A DNA stretch of 64,000 nucleotides from contig NC_015436.1 of assembly GCF_000208385.1 (NCBI RefSeq), forward strand, positions 1,860,001 through 1,924,000. The letters are read 5' to 3'. Both the position numbers and the translations under genes were made by a program. This document shows, one piece after another, positions 25,323 through 34,107 of the stretch. The DNA comes from Parasphaerochaeta coccoides DSM 17374. Lineage in GTDB: Bacteria > Spirochaetota > Spirochaetia > Sphaerochaetales > Sphaerochaetaceae. The first letter of the stretch is position 1, and each line of letters begins with the position of its first letter. Below the pieces are notes generated by a model. The model was not told the DNA's origin. It was given only the letters and a program-made list of their open reading frames with translations, and did not search any database.

Positions 25323-27158
25323 CTACAGATTGAGTTTCCTTAAAATCTTGCGTGCGACAATGAGAGGAATCTTCGCTTTGCTGGCTATATCTTCCTCTGA
25401 AGCGGACAGAAGCGCATCCAAAGATCCAAAGGTTCGCATGATGCGGGCACTGCGGGCAGAACCGACACCTTCCACAGATTCCAGGAGTTTGAACGTCGCG
25501 TCCTGGGAACGGAGCCGCTGGTTGGCGTTGGTAGCGAAGCGGTGACACTCATCCCTCACGGCAATCAGGACTCTCAAGGCAGGAGAATCCTCCGGCAGGA
25601 GCAGCGATGGCCGGTCATCATCGAACACGATTTCTTCCAAATCCTTCGCCAGTCCCACCAAAGGGATGTCAGACAATCCAAGAGAATCCAGGATTTCCCG
25701 TGCGGCTCCCACCTGCCCCTTCCCGCCATCAATCATAATGAGACCAGGCTTTTCCAAATTCTCGTTCAAGACGCGCGTATAGCGTCGGGCAATCGCCTCG
25801 CGGACAGCTTCAAAGTCATCAATACGTCCGTCAAGGCTCTTGATATTGAAACGGCGGTAATTCTTTGGATCAGGGTTGCCGTCCCGGAAGGAAATGAGCG
25901 AGGCAACGGTATATTTTCCCGCAAGCTGCGCAATGTCGAAACCTTCAATCAACATTGGCGGAGCTTCCAGCCCCAGCTCCTGCGCCAATTCCTCCAACGC
26001 TCCCGTATTGTCCCGGCTGCGCAGGCGTTTCTCGACATCCCGCGCGGCATTTTCCGCCGCCATCTTCACAATACGGAAATGCTTGCCTTCCATAGGCAGA
26101 GTCACTTCAATGTGCCGGTCATGAGTCTGTGAGAAATACTGGCGGATCAGATCAGTGTCAATTTCATGGGAAACATACAGAGTCTTCGGCAGTTGTTCAC
26201 CGTCCGCATAGTATTGCATCAGGAAGTTCAGAAGCGTCTCCGTCTCATCCCCAAGCGTCTCCGCCCGGTAGAGAGCCCTGCCGATCAGCTTGCCTTCCCT
26301 TATCTGCATGATGGAAACAGTACAAAGCGGCGCACGCATCTCTATGGCGGCATAATCCCGGCTTTCATCAGAGAAATCCTCCACCTGACGTGTTCGGTTC
26401 ACTGATTCCAGGGCAAGAAGCACATCTCTCTTGGCTGCTGCCGTTTCAAAATCCAGTTTCTTGCTCGCAGAAGCCATTTCAGCACGAATTTTTTCTTCCA
26501 GGCTCTCAGAACCATCTTCAAGGAACTTGCGCACCTGGTCAACATAGGTCTTGTACTGTTCCTCTGTGACCGCTCCGATACACGGCCCGGCACACATGCC
26601 AATATGATGGTACAGACAAGGTTTCTCGCGCATCCTCAACGGAGAACCGCATCTGCGCAAAGGAAAAATCTTGGAAATCAACTCCAGACAGGTGTCAAGT
26701 TTATGGGCGTCCGGATAGGGACCGTAATAGGATGAACCGTCCTTGATGACACGTCGTGTCTTGAACACCTTGGGAAATGGTTCGGCGGTAATGCGAATCA
26801 GAGGATAACTTTTTCCGTCTTTCAGCGAAATATTATAATGAGGCGCATATTTCTTGATTAGATTGTTCTCAAGGATCAGAGCTTCATAGTCCGTACCGAC
26901 AATGATATGATCAATGTCGGAAATTTTCCGAACCAGTGCCTCGGTCTTGATGTTCCGTCCTGAAAGAAAATAGCTCGTCACCCGCTTGCGAAGGTCTTTC
27001 GCCTTGCCTACGTAGATGACGTGTCCGGAAGAATCCTTCATGACATAGACGCCGGGGGCATGGGGCAAGGCGCGCGCTTGTTCCCGTGGGGGCATTCCCT
27101 CTACAGCGGAAGCGGCATCCGTTTCGTTTCCAGTCGTTCCGGCATCATCGTCCTTCAT
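25323..27158 (-). CDS. uvrC: Excinuclease ABC subunit C
   Basis: 611 aa nucleotide-excision repair nuclease. It carries the GIY-YIG domain (PGVYVMKD ... VIYVGKA, about residues 36-52), the UvrB-binding UVR motif around KLDFETAAAKRD, the RNase H-like 5'-incision domain (GFDIAQLAG, MIDGGKGQVGAA) and a C-terminal helix-hairpin-helix VEGVGSARSARIMRTFGS. The start at ATG 27158 is supported by a promoter whose -10 ends 6 nt upstream; a GTG at 27236 gives 26 extra unlikely residues. Convergent with holA. Confidence 0.95.
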   Translation of the reverse strand: MKDDDAGTTGNETDAASAVEGMPPREQARALPHAPGVYVMKDSSGHVIYVGKAKDLRKRVTSYFLSGRNIKTEALVRKISDIDHIIVGTDYEALILENNLIKKYAPHYNISLKDGKSYPLIRITAEPFPKVFKTRRVIKDGSSYYGPYPDAHKLDTCLELISKIFPLRRCGSPLRMREKPCLYHHIGMCAGPCIGAVTEEQYKTYVDQVRKFLEDGSESLEEKIRAEMASASKKLDFETAAAKRDVLLALESVNRTRQVEDFSDESRDYAAIEMRAPLCTVSIMQIREGKLIGRALYRAETLGDETETLLNFLMQYYADGEQLPKTLYVSHEIDTDLIRQYFSQTHDRHIEVTLPMEGKHFRIVKMAAENAARDVEKRLRSRDNTGALEELAQELGLEAPPMLIEGFDIAQLAGKYTVASLISFRDGNPDPKNYRRFNIKSLDGRIDDFEAVREAIARRYTRVLNENLEKPGLIMIDGGKGQVGAAREILDSLGLSDIPLVGLAKDLEEIVFDDDRPSLLLPEDSPALRVLIAVRDECHRFATNANQRLRSQDATFKLLESVEGVGSARSARIMRTFGSLDALLSASEEDIASKAKIPLIVARKILRKLNL

Positions 27159-27164
27159 GCATTG

Positions 27165-27193
27165 AAAATACCCGTAGGAAGTTTTTTTTGCAA
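27165..27193 (-). promoter_or_regulatory. Promoter of uvrC (leaderless candidate)
   Basis: On the minus strand TTGCAA (27193-27188) and TATTTT (27170-27165) are 17 bp apart. The -10 is 6 nt before ATG 27158; no Shine-Dalgarno sequence exists. Confidence 0.55.
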
Positions 27194-27546
27194 CAGTGAA
27201 GTATGGCAAGGGATAAAGAGAGCAAACATCCCTCACCGTGAATGGTTGATGATAATATTCAAATATAATATTCCTAATTAGGATTTATATATTCGTATGC
27301 AATATTCATATTTTTCTTTAAATCTTACCCTGCTCCTCCATTCGCCTCCTTTTATTCAAAAATAAATACTGCCAACAGGGAGAGAGTCACGAGAAACGGG
27401 GAACAAAACGCGGGATAAATCACTATGCTTGCGCTGTGAATGCAAAACAAGTAAACTAGACACGGTGTACAGAACCCATAGAAACGCTATTCCATGGAAG
27501 GGAAAAGAAAACCGTCCTGTGGAAGACATGGAAGAAAGGTAAACCA
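27194..27546. other. AT-rich intergenic region between uvrC and E2-like gene
   Basis: It holds no convincing gene. AT-rich inverted short words (ATATTCAAATATAATATTC) occupy about 27250-27300. A promoter candidate for the downstream gene is TTGCGC (27429-27434) with TAAACT (27452-27457), 17 bp apart. Confidence 0.5.
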
Positions 27547-28518
27547 ATGGCAAGAAGAAATGACGCGGCACGTGTTGCCGATATTACATCATTAAAAAAA
27601 ATTTTCCCCTACATCATGAAGAAAAGGTCAGAAAGCCTTGTCTATCTTGATATTACCATAGACTTGACCAGAGCTTTGCAGTTCGTCAAGGAATTTAACA
27701 AGACGCCTGACAATGGATGTGACCACCAACTGAGAGTCTTTGAGCTGATTGTGGCCGCTCTCATGAGAACCATTGCAGTCCGTCCACAGATGAACAGGTT
27801 CATCAGCAAGGGCAAATACTGGCAGCGCAATGAACTGTCCTGCAATTTCATTGTGAAGGAAAGTTATGATGACGATGCTCCTGAACATGGAGTACTCCTC
27901 TATGTAAAGCCTGAAATGCGTCTTCATGAGATTGCCAACAAGATAAACAAGGGCATTGTCGAAGTGACTCAACCCGCAGCCGAAACCAATGTCGATTCCC
28001 TCATAGACGCAGTCATGAAGCTCCCCCACTGGCTGTTATCGGCATGTGTCGGAGTACTGAAGTGGCTGGATTCAATCGGCAAGGCACCAAAAGCACTGCG
28101 TGACTTGGATGGGCTGCATACATCCATCTTCATAGCGAACATGGGAAGCATTGGCATGGGCCCCAGTCCGAAACACCATCTTTATGAATGGGGTACTACC
28201 AGCCTCTTTGCCGCCCTGGGAAAACTGAAACGCAAACGTAATTACCATACTCCCAGCGGTGTACCTGAGTTCCAGGATACAATGGAAGTGTCCTTTACCA
28301 TTGATGAGCGCATTTGCGATGGATATTATTCCATGAAGTCAATCAGAACTTTCCAGGAAATCCTATATACTCCTGAAATCTTGCTGGAAGGCCCGCAGCT
28401 TCCTCCCCCGCTCAAAACCGCGCGGCAGGTAAGGCAAGAGAAGAAGACTGTCCGCAAGAAGAAAAAACAGGAATTGAAACTGGCACGCAAGGCAGCAAGA
28501 AGGAAATCCGCCGCCTGA
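27547..28518 (+). CDS. Stand-alone E2-type acyltransferase domain (2-oxoacid dehydrogenase/CAT fold) with altered active site
   Basis: 323 aa. The sequence matches the catalytic core of dihydrolipoamide acyltransferases and chloramphenicol acetyltransferase-like proteins (FELIVAALMRTIAVRP, MEVSFTIDERICDGYYSM), but has no lipoyl domain and no E3-binding domain. The catalytic HxxxDG motif reads ERICDG, so the general-base His is Glu. The C-terminus is a very basic tail (RKKKKQELKLARKAARRK). Similar stand-alone proteins exist in gut anaerobes; the function is unknown. GAAAGG precedes the ATG. Confidence 0.75.
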   Translation: MARRNDAARVADITSLKKIFPYIMKKRSESLVYLDITIDLTRALQFVKEFNKTPDNGCDHQLRVFELIVAALMRTIAVRPQMNRFISKGKYWQRNELSCNFIVKESYDDDAPEHGVLLYVKPEMRLHEIANKINKGIVEVTQPAAETNVDSLIDAVMKLPHWLLSACVGVLKWLDSIGKAPKALRDLDGLHTSIFIANMGSIGMGPSPKHHLYEWGTTSLFAALGKLKRKRNYHTPSGVPEFQDTMEVSFTIDERICDGYYSMKSIRTFQEILYTPEILLEGPQLPPPLKTARQVRQEKKTVRKKKKQELKLARKAARRKSAA

Positions 28519-28530
28519 TTTACTCCTGGC

Positions 28531-29352
28531 CTATTTCAACTTGGCTTCAAACTGCTCACGGGCACGGCCAGTCAAAGGATTCTCCTTGCCCGCAAGCATC
28601 TCCTTGAGCGCCGCGAACTCGCTTGCGCTGAATTTCCGCCCGCCAAGAGTATGCTCACGAAAAGCCTCGACCGTCATAGGGCAGACTTTCTCCACAATAT
28701 CAAGCATGACATCGGCATAAACACGTATTTCATACTGGGCATGCGCATCAGTACGGAGCATCAGGAAACGGAGGAGATTGTGCAGATCCATCTGCCAGTA
28801 CCATTCGGTGTACGCGCTCAATGGCAGATTTATCCGGGCAAGTTCCCGCGCGACTCCCTGCTCCAGAACATTGTGGTATGAAGCGAAAGCTCGCCTCTGA
28901 TCTTCCGCCAACATGCCGCATATCTTTTCCGCCATCTCCGGAGGAACAGGCTCCGACGCCCTGCCCTGCTTGTTGTCCTCGCTCTGAAGATTGACATGGT
29001 GCGGTTGCGGAAGATATGCCTCATCCTTGAGGATGCTGTACCGGCCTGATATCTCATTGATACGGGCGGTACGATGCCGCACCCATTGCCGCGCGACGAA
29101 TATGGGCATTTTCACATGAAAGGTGAAATTCACCTGTTCAAAAGGGGAAGTATGCTCATTGCGCAACAGGTAGCTTATGAGTCCCTTGTCCTGACGGTAC
29201 GTCTTCGTTCCTTCCCCATAGGACACCCTGGCAGCCTGTACAATGCGCTCATCGCTTCCCAAGTAATCAACAAGCCGTACAAACCCGTGGTCAAGGACGA
29301 GAAACTCTTTATCCAGTATTTCTTCAGCCGCAGGAACAATGCAGTGCGCCAT
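28531..29352 (-). CDS. thyX: Flavin-dependent thymidylate synthase
   Basis: 273 aa ThyX that makes dTMP from dUMP with FAD, NADPH and methylene-tetrahydrofolate. The ThyX motif RHRTARINEIS (RHRx7S) and FARQWVRHR-type flavin loop are present, with SGRYSILKDEAYLP and the C-terminal RTDAHAQYEIR dUMP site. GAGGTG lies 6 nt before ATG 29352. The gene is convergent with the E2-like gene (12 bp between stops). Confidence 0.95.
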   Translation of the reverse strand: MAHCIVPAAEEILDKEFLVLDHGFVRLVDYLGSDERIVQAARVSYGEGTKTYRQDKGLISYLLRNEHTSPFEQVNFTFHVKMPIFVARQWVRHRTARINEISGRYSILKDEAYLPQPHHVNLQSEDNKQGRASEPVPPEMAEKICGMLAEDQRRAFASYHNVLEQGVARELARINLPLSAYTEWYWQMDLHNLLRFLMLRTDAHAQYEIRVYADVMLDIVEKVCPMTVEAFREHTLGGRKFSASEFAALKEMLAGKENPLTGRAREQFEAKLK

Positions 29353-29379
29353 TCTATCACCTCGCAAAATATGTCCTCT

Positions 29380-29408
29380 ATTATGCATCGGCATGCCAGT
29401 ACGGACAA
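29380..29408 (-). promoter_or_regulatory. Promoter of thyX
   Basis: On the minus strand TTGTCC (29408-29403) and CATAAT (29385-29380) are 17 bp apart, about 28 nt before the start. Confidence 0.45.
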
Positions 29409-29473
29409 GTAGTCGTGAAGTTCCAGGAAATCATACCGCACGATTCTCGCACAATGTCACGCGACATCCGTAT

Positions 29474-29483
29474 GGGGGGGGGG
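29474..29483. repeat. Homopolymer of ten G
   Basis: An uninterrupted G10 tract in the gap between thyX and rsmE. It is outside both coding regions and about 20 nt after the rsmE stop on the minus strand. It could be length-variable, but no coding frame depends on it. Confidence 0.9.
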
Positions 29484-29505
29484 AGAACGATGCATGAGAA
29501 AACGG

Positions 29506-30231
29506 TTACAGCACTCCCAGCCGATGCATTGCCATAGCGACTGCTACGACGCAGGCTGTCTCGGTACGCAGCACGCGCCCCCCCAGGGAAAAGACGGAGA
29601 AGCCTGATTCCAGGAAAAACTGCCTCTCCCTATCGCTCCAGCCCCGTTCAGGACCGATTGCAACGGTACAGGCTTTCGTTATGGCATCACCGGCAGAAAA
29701 GAGAGGCGCGTTCTCCGTATTGTCCAAGAGGAAATGCGCGGCATGCGGAGAAAGAAGCCTGGCGGCATGATTGACAGAAGGAGTGAGGAAAAATTCTGGG
29801 AATCCCGTGCCAACCGCCTGCATCGCTCCGTCCAGGAGATATTTCATGTATTCTCCGTCACTCCATAGACCGGCTGCCTGGTACGATTTCTCCGCGGTAT
29901 CAGCCCCGCTGACAATCAGGCGGGAAACTCCCAGCATGGCCGCGTCACGCAGGATACGCTTCATGCAAATCGGACGGACTTGGGCGACAAGCAACGTCAC
30001 GGGAACCTGCCCCCGCGCCTCATCGCCTTCTTTTTCCTGTGTCCATGAGAACCTGATGCCGCTTTCGTCAAGACTCTCTATCTTGGCATGACCGGAGGCT
30101 CCGTTCACGATGCCCGCGGAAAAACTATCTCCCTCATGGAGCCTGAGTACGTGGATGATATGTCCATACCGGAAATCGGAAGCGGGAAGAAAGGAGTCCG
30201 CGTCAAGGTTTTCAAACAAGACAATGTTCAT
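29506..30231 (-). CDS. rsmE: 16S rRNA m3U1498 methyltransferase
   Basis: 241 aa SPOUT-class enzyme that methylates U1498 of 16S rRNA with SAM. It has an N-terminal PUA-like domain (RYGHIIHVLRLHEGD) and the C-terminal trefoil knot with VAIGPERGWSDRE and LGGRVLRTETA. ATG 30231 has no ribosome site; an extended -10 lies 7 nt upstream. Confidence 0.93.
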   Translation of the reverse strand: MNIVLFENLDADSFLPASDFRYGHIIHVLRLHEGDSFSAGIVNGASGHAKIESLDESGIRFSWTQEKEGDEARGQVPVTLLVAQVRPICMKRILRDAAMLGVSRLIVSGADTAEKSYQAAGLWSDGEYMKYLLDGAMQAVGTGFPEFFLTPSVNHAARLLSPHAAHFLLDNTENAPLFSAGDAITKACTVAIGPERGWSDRERQFFLESGFSVFSLGGRVLRTETACVVAVAMAMHRLGVL

Positions 30232-30238
30232 GGTTTCT

Positions 30239-30247
30239 ACTATAGCA
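30239..30247 (-). promoter_or_regulatory. Extended -10 promoter of rsmE (leaderless candidate)
   Basis: Minus-strand TGC-TATAGT (hexamer 30244-30239) is 7 nt before ATG 30231; the -35 region is weak, which suits an extended -10. Confidence 0.5.
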
Positions 30248-30328
30248 TGAATCCATGAAAATTACGCCTTCAGCACAATCGACTCCAGGCTTGTCGTCCG
30301 TTTCGTCCCAGACAAAATCCTGCGACGA

Positions 30329-30357
30329 TTGCCGATGACGGTTTCCTTTGGTACTAT
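30329..30357 (+). promoter_or_regulatory. Promoter of solute-binding protein gene (leaderless candidate)
   Basis: TTGCCG (30329-30334) and TACTAT (30352-30357), spacer 17 bp; the -10 ends 6 nt before ATG 30364. Confidence 0.55.
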
Positions 30358-30363
30358 TTAGGC

Positions 30364-31989
30364 ATGGGACACACGGCGCGTATTCTGACATTGCTTCTCT
30401 GCTCGGTTCTCCTGCTCCCGGCCACGGCAATAGCTAACGGTCGCATGGAGGCGAAAATCTCCATTGAAACGGAAATACGTCATCCTGTACCATCCGCGCC
30501 GCCAATTCCCGATGATGGCATAACGCTTGTCATTGCCCTGGACAAAGGAGAAGATGTCCTGAGCTTTCATCCCCATGAAGCGGCGACTGCCCTATCTTCC
30601 CTTGCCTCATCAGCTGTCGCGGAAGGTTTGACGACTTACTCACGGGATGCCTCGGATGCCGTTCCGGCTCTCGCCAGTTCGTGGATACAGTCCACCGACG
30701 GACTGATGTGGATATTCACCCTGCGAACCGGCATATGCTTTTCAGACGGAACGCCCATCACATCTCATTCCGTCATTGACTCCTGGCTCAACCTGCTGGC
30801 TCCGGGAAACCCCAACTCAAGTTATTCTTCTTTCTTGGACAGCGTCGTCGGCGTCAAGGCATACCGGACAGGAACCGGAGAAACATCGGGCGTCGGTTTC
30901 CGCGCCTTGGACGACACCCATTTGCTCATCTCCCTCAAATATCCGGCGTCCTATCTCCCCATGCTGCTGGCTTCTCCGGGTTTTGCCGTTGTCCATCCTG
31001 CCATCCTGAAGGACAACAACCTCGCCGGAACGTATTCAAGCGGCCCCTTCATCCTCAAGTCGCAGGACAAATACGGCTATACGCTGGTCAGGAATCCTCA
31101 GCATCAGATTGCGGATACGCCGGGTTATGACATCTTGCGTCTGGACATTCGCGGTCCCGGTATAGCCGTCTATGAAGATTACAAGAACGGGAAGATACAC
31201 TGGTCCCAAGTCTATATACCTGAACCGTGGCTGACTGGCGGAGACGTGTTCATGGCTCCCCAGTACTCAACCGATTTCTTTTATTTCAGTACGCAGGAAG
31301 AACCCTACGCCGACCCACGGGTACGCCGTGCGCTGCTCAGCCTGCTCGATGCCAAGGTGATACGCTCCCTGAAACCTTTGATCGCCACAAAGTCGCTGGT
31401 GCCTTTCAGCACGGCAGCTTTCCCGTCTTCGGCAGTGACGGCGGATGAGCGCAGGACACAGGCTCTCTCCCTGCTGGCCGAAGCCGGGTATGGAGACTCC
31501 GGAAAAAGCCTGCCGGAAATCGTCATGGCGGTGCATAGAGGTTCCCAGACACAGCAAACGGCGGAATATATCGCCGATACATGGGCACGGGAACTAGGCA
31601 TCACCGTCATCCTGGATACCGTTCCTTTGTCCGTCTATGCGACACATCCTGAAAATTCCCCTTATGAATTTGCCACGCTCACATGGATCGGGGACTTCCC
31701 CGCGCCACAGGCGTTTCTCTCGCTTTGGCTGTCGGACAGCAGCTACAATCTCGGCAAATATGCCGACAAAGAATATGACGCCTTGGTAAGCCTCGCCAAC
31801 AAGGCAACGGATGAAGAGGAACGTTCACGTTTCCTTAGCCAAGCGGAACAACGTCTGCTTGACCAAGGAGCCGTCTATCCTCTCACTCACGGTTTCTCCG
31901 TCAACTTCGTGAATACCCGTCTTCTCTCCGGATGGGAAGCTAACGCCCTGGACATCCATCCCTGGCGTTACCTTACGCCTGCCCGGTAG
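30364..31989 (+). CDS. OppA/DppA-type periplasmic solute-binding protein
   Basis: 541 aa family 5 extracellular binding protein for oligopeptides or similar solutes. A signal peptide (LLLCSVLLLPATAIANG) is followed by a disordered Pro-rich stretch. The family blocks are SDGLMWIFTLRTGICFSDGTPI, which marks the ligand-entrance domain, and YFSTQEEPYADPRVRRAL. The C-terminus is typical (PLTHGFSVNFVN). No permease or ATPase genes are next to it, so it is an orphan component. It overlaps malQ by 17 bp tail to tail. Confidence 0.88.
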   Translation: MGHTARILTLLLCSVLLLPATAIANGRMEAKISIETEIRHPVPSAPPIPDDGITLVIALDKGEDVLSFHPHEAATALSSLASSAVAEGLTTYSRDASDAVPALASSWIQSTDGLMWIFTLRTGICFSDGTPITSHSVIDSWLNLLAPGNPNSSYSSFLDSVVGVKAYRTGTGETSGVGFRALDDTHLLISLKYPASYLPMLLASPGFAVVHPAILKDNNLAGTYSSGPFILKSQDKYGYTLVRNPQHQIADTPGYDILRLDIRGPGIAVYEDYKNGKIHWSQVYIPEPWLTGGDVFMAPQYSTDFFYFSTQEEPYADPRVRRALLSLLDAKVIRSLKPLIATKSLVPFSTAAFPSSAVTADERRTQALSLLAEAGYGDSGKSLPEIVMAVHRGSQTQQTAEYIADTWARELGITVILDTVPLSVYATHPENSPYEFATLTWIGDFPAPQAFLSLWLSDSSYNLGKYADKEYDALVSLANKATDEEERSRFLSQAEQRLLDQGAVYPLTHGFSVNFVNTRLLSGWEANALDIHPWRYLTPAR

Positions 31990-33505
31990 AACGTCCGTAC
32001 ATTGTCACCATGCCTGAGAATCTCTCCACCATCCAGCCTTGCAGAGCTTCGGGGTTCATCCTCCATCCCCAATTATGGGTACCGCAGGTTCCCGGTGTAT
32101 TGAAACGCGCTTCATCGCCGCATCCCAAGATATCCTGGATGGGGAACACGGCATAGCGGGCACGGCTCATCATGATGACGCGAATCATCTGCCAGACGAC
32201 ATCCCCATCATCACATTGAAGATAGCACCTCACCATGTCCTTGTACTCATGGGAAAGCGAGGAGAACCATCCCCGGCTGGTCTGGTTGTCATGGGTTCCG
32301 GTATAGGCCGCGCTGTCATAGTCATACTCATGGGGAAGATAGTCATGATGGGGATTGAAGCGGCCATCTTTCTTTTCAAAGGCGAATTGGAGGATCTTCA
32401 TGCCGGGGAATCCGTTTTCAACACGCAACTGCTCGACATCGGGAGTAATCACTCCCAAATCCTCCGCTATGATGTCCATGTTTCCCAGCTTCTCACGCGC
32501 AGCGGCGAGCAAACGGGTTCCGGGAGATGCGACCCAGCGTCCGGAGGCGGCTGTAGATGCCGATGCCGGTACTACCCAGCAGGCGGCAAAACCTCGGAAG
32601 TGGTCAAGCCGCAGGATATCCACTTGGGAGAAAGCCGCCGCAAGCCGACGTGTCCACCAAGCGAAACCATCTTCTTCATGCTTTTCCCATGCATACACCG
32701 GGTTACCCCACAACTGCCCCGTGGCAGAGAAGGCGTCGGGCGGAACTCCCCCCAGCTCCGTCTGCACACCATCGGGAGAAAACGAAAGTAGTTCACGATG
32801 ACTCCATGCGTCAGCACTGTCAGCCGCAACATAGATAGGCAGGTCTCCAATGATGGATATACCTTTGCCGTGAGCATAAGAACGGACTGCCTGCCACTGA
32901 CGGAAAAAGAAAAATTGCCTGATCTTGGCATTCTCCAGCTCGACAGCCTTTTTCTCACGCCATGAAACCAGCGCGTCAGGCTTGCGCAGGGCTATGTCCT
33001 TGTCCCATGTTGTGAACCAGCGGGAGTCCCCATAATGGACGCACAATACTTCATACAGGGCGTAATCTTCCAGCCATCCCGCCTGGGCTGCACAGAAGGC
33101 ATGAAATTCCTCCATGAGAGTATCATCAGCGGTCTTCAAGAAACGGGCAGCAGCCAAAGCAAGCAGCGGTTCCTTCCATGCACGCACAGCGGCATAATCT
33201 ACGTAATCAGATGGAAAGGACGGGGCGGAAAGCAAGGCATCAATATCAAGAAATCCCTCAATGGCAAGGGAGCGCAGGTCAATGAGAAGTTCATTGCCGG
33301 CGAAGGATGAGCGGGCGGCATATGGGGAATCCCCGTATCCTGTGGGGCCAAGAGGGAGGATTTGCCAGAGCGAGACTTGCATACGGGAAAGCAGGTCAAG
33401 GAAATCACGGGAACCCTGTCCGAAATCCCCGATGCCATAGGCTCCGGGCAACATGCCGGGATGCAGCAGGATACCTGCCACGCGTCTTTCTGTTTTATTC
33501 TTCAT
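31973..33505 (-). CDS. malQ: 4-alpha-glucanotransferase (amylomaltase)
   Basis: 510 aa GH77 enzyme that transfers alpha-1,4-glucan segments during maltodextrin or glycogen use. Motifs are GSLYGIGDFG-type start (as AYGIGDFGQGS), LPLGPTGYGDSPY, the nucleophile Asp in LRLDHFRGF, acid/base Glu in IIAEDLG and transition-state Asp in THDN. ATG 33505 is used; there is no ribosome site. A weak -10 (TACAGT, 33518-33513) lies 7 nt upstream. Divergent from carD. Confidence 0.95.
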   Translation of the reverse strand: MKNKTERRVAGILLHPGMLPGAYGIGDFGQGSRDFLDLLSRMQVSLWQILPLGPTGYGDSPYAARSSFAGNELLIDLRSLAIEGFLDIDALLSAPSFPSDYVDYAAVRAWKEPLLALAAARFLKTADDTLMEEFHAFCAAQAGWLEDYALYEVLCVHYGDSRWFTTWDKDIALRKPDALVSWREKKAVELENAKIRQFFFFRQWQAVRSYAHGKGISIIGDLPIYVAADSADAWSHRELLSFSPDGVQTELGGVPPDAFSATGQLWGNPVYAWEKHEEDGFAWWTRRLAAAFSQVDILRLDHFRGFAACWVVPASASTAASGRWVASPGTRLLAAAREKLGNMDIIAEDLGVITPDVEQLRVENGFPGMKILQFAFEKKDGRFNPHHDYLPHEYDYDSAAYTGTHDNQTSRGWFSSLSHEYKDMVRCYLQCDDGDVVWQMIRVIMMSRARYAVFPIQDILGCGDEARFNTPGTCGTHNWGWRMNPEALQGWMVERFSGMVTMYGRSTGQA

Positions 33506-33562
33506 GAGATGCACTGTATCGCAAAACCAAGTCCTGTGGCTATCTGGCAGCACGGGTTGCGC

Positions 33563-33591
33563 TTGTACTTAGCGTGATTTTGCTGTATGAT
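33563..33591 (+). promoter_or_regulatory. Promoter of carD-ispD-ispF (leaderless candidate)
   Basis: TTGTAC (33563-33568) and TATGAT (33586-33591), preceded by TG, are 17 bp apart. The -10 ends 6 nt before ATG 33598. Confidence 0.6.
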
Positions 33592-33597
33592 GAACAC

Positions 33598-34104
33598 ATG
33601 AGTTCTTCAGATATAGGCATGAAATTTTCTGTCGGTGACCACATTGTTTATCCTCTCCAGGGGGTCGGCATCATCAAATGTATCGAAGAACGCAACTTCC
33701 AGGGTGAACCTCAGCCGTATTATGTCATCCACATTGCTATCTCGGACATGATTGTCAAGATTCCCATTGCCAAAGCCGCGGAAATGGGCATCCGTGCCAT
33801 TGTCCCTCCCAGCGAGGCACAGGAGGCCATTGATAGCATCTCCAGCAAATATGACCCCCTTCCTGTGGACTGGAAGACACGCTACCAGATGAACGTCGAT
33901 CTTCTCCAGCAGGGTTCCATTGCTTCCATAGCCCAGGTCGTACAGGCATTGTATCACCGAAGCAAGGTCAAGGAGCTTCCCGTCCAGGAACGCAAGCTGT
34001 ACGATGGCGCTCTCAGGCTTCTTATTGATGAAGTGTCCTTCTCACTCAAGAGACCCGAAGACGAGATAGAAAAGCTCATCTTCTCACGGCTGGAGAAAAA
34101 GTGA
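33598..34104 (+). CDS. carD: CarD/CdnL-family RNA polymerase-binding regulator
   Basis: 168 aa. The N-terminal Tudor-like RNAP-interaction domain (FSVGDHIVYPLQGVGIIKCIEE ... YYVIHI; short motif VYPLQGVG) is followed by a helical DNA-binding domain. Proteins of this family bind the polymerase beta subunit and stabilise open complexes at many promoters. ATG 33598 fits the leaderless promoter; ATG 33619 (MKFSVGD) is the alternative. It leads the ispD-ispF operon, a layout seen in spirochaetes. Confidence 0.9.
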   Translation: MSSSDIGMKFSVGDHIVYPLQGVGIIKCIEERNFQGEPQPYYVIHIAISDMIVKIPIAKAAEMGIRAIVPPSEAQEAIDSISSKYDPLPVDWKTRYQMNVDLLQQGSIASIAQVVQALYHRSKVKELPVQERKLYDGALRLLIDEVSFSLKRPEDEIEKLIFSRLEKK

Positions 34105-34107
34105 CCC

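Noticed and set aside
29474-29483. G10 tract as a phase-variation switch
   Set aside because: It lies between convergent-side gene ends outside any frame or promoter I can recognise.
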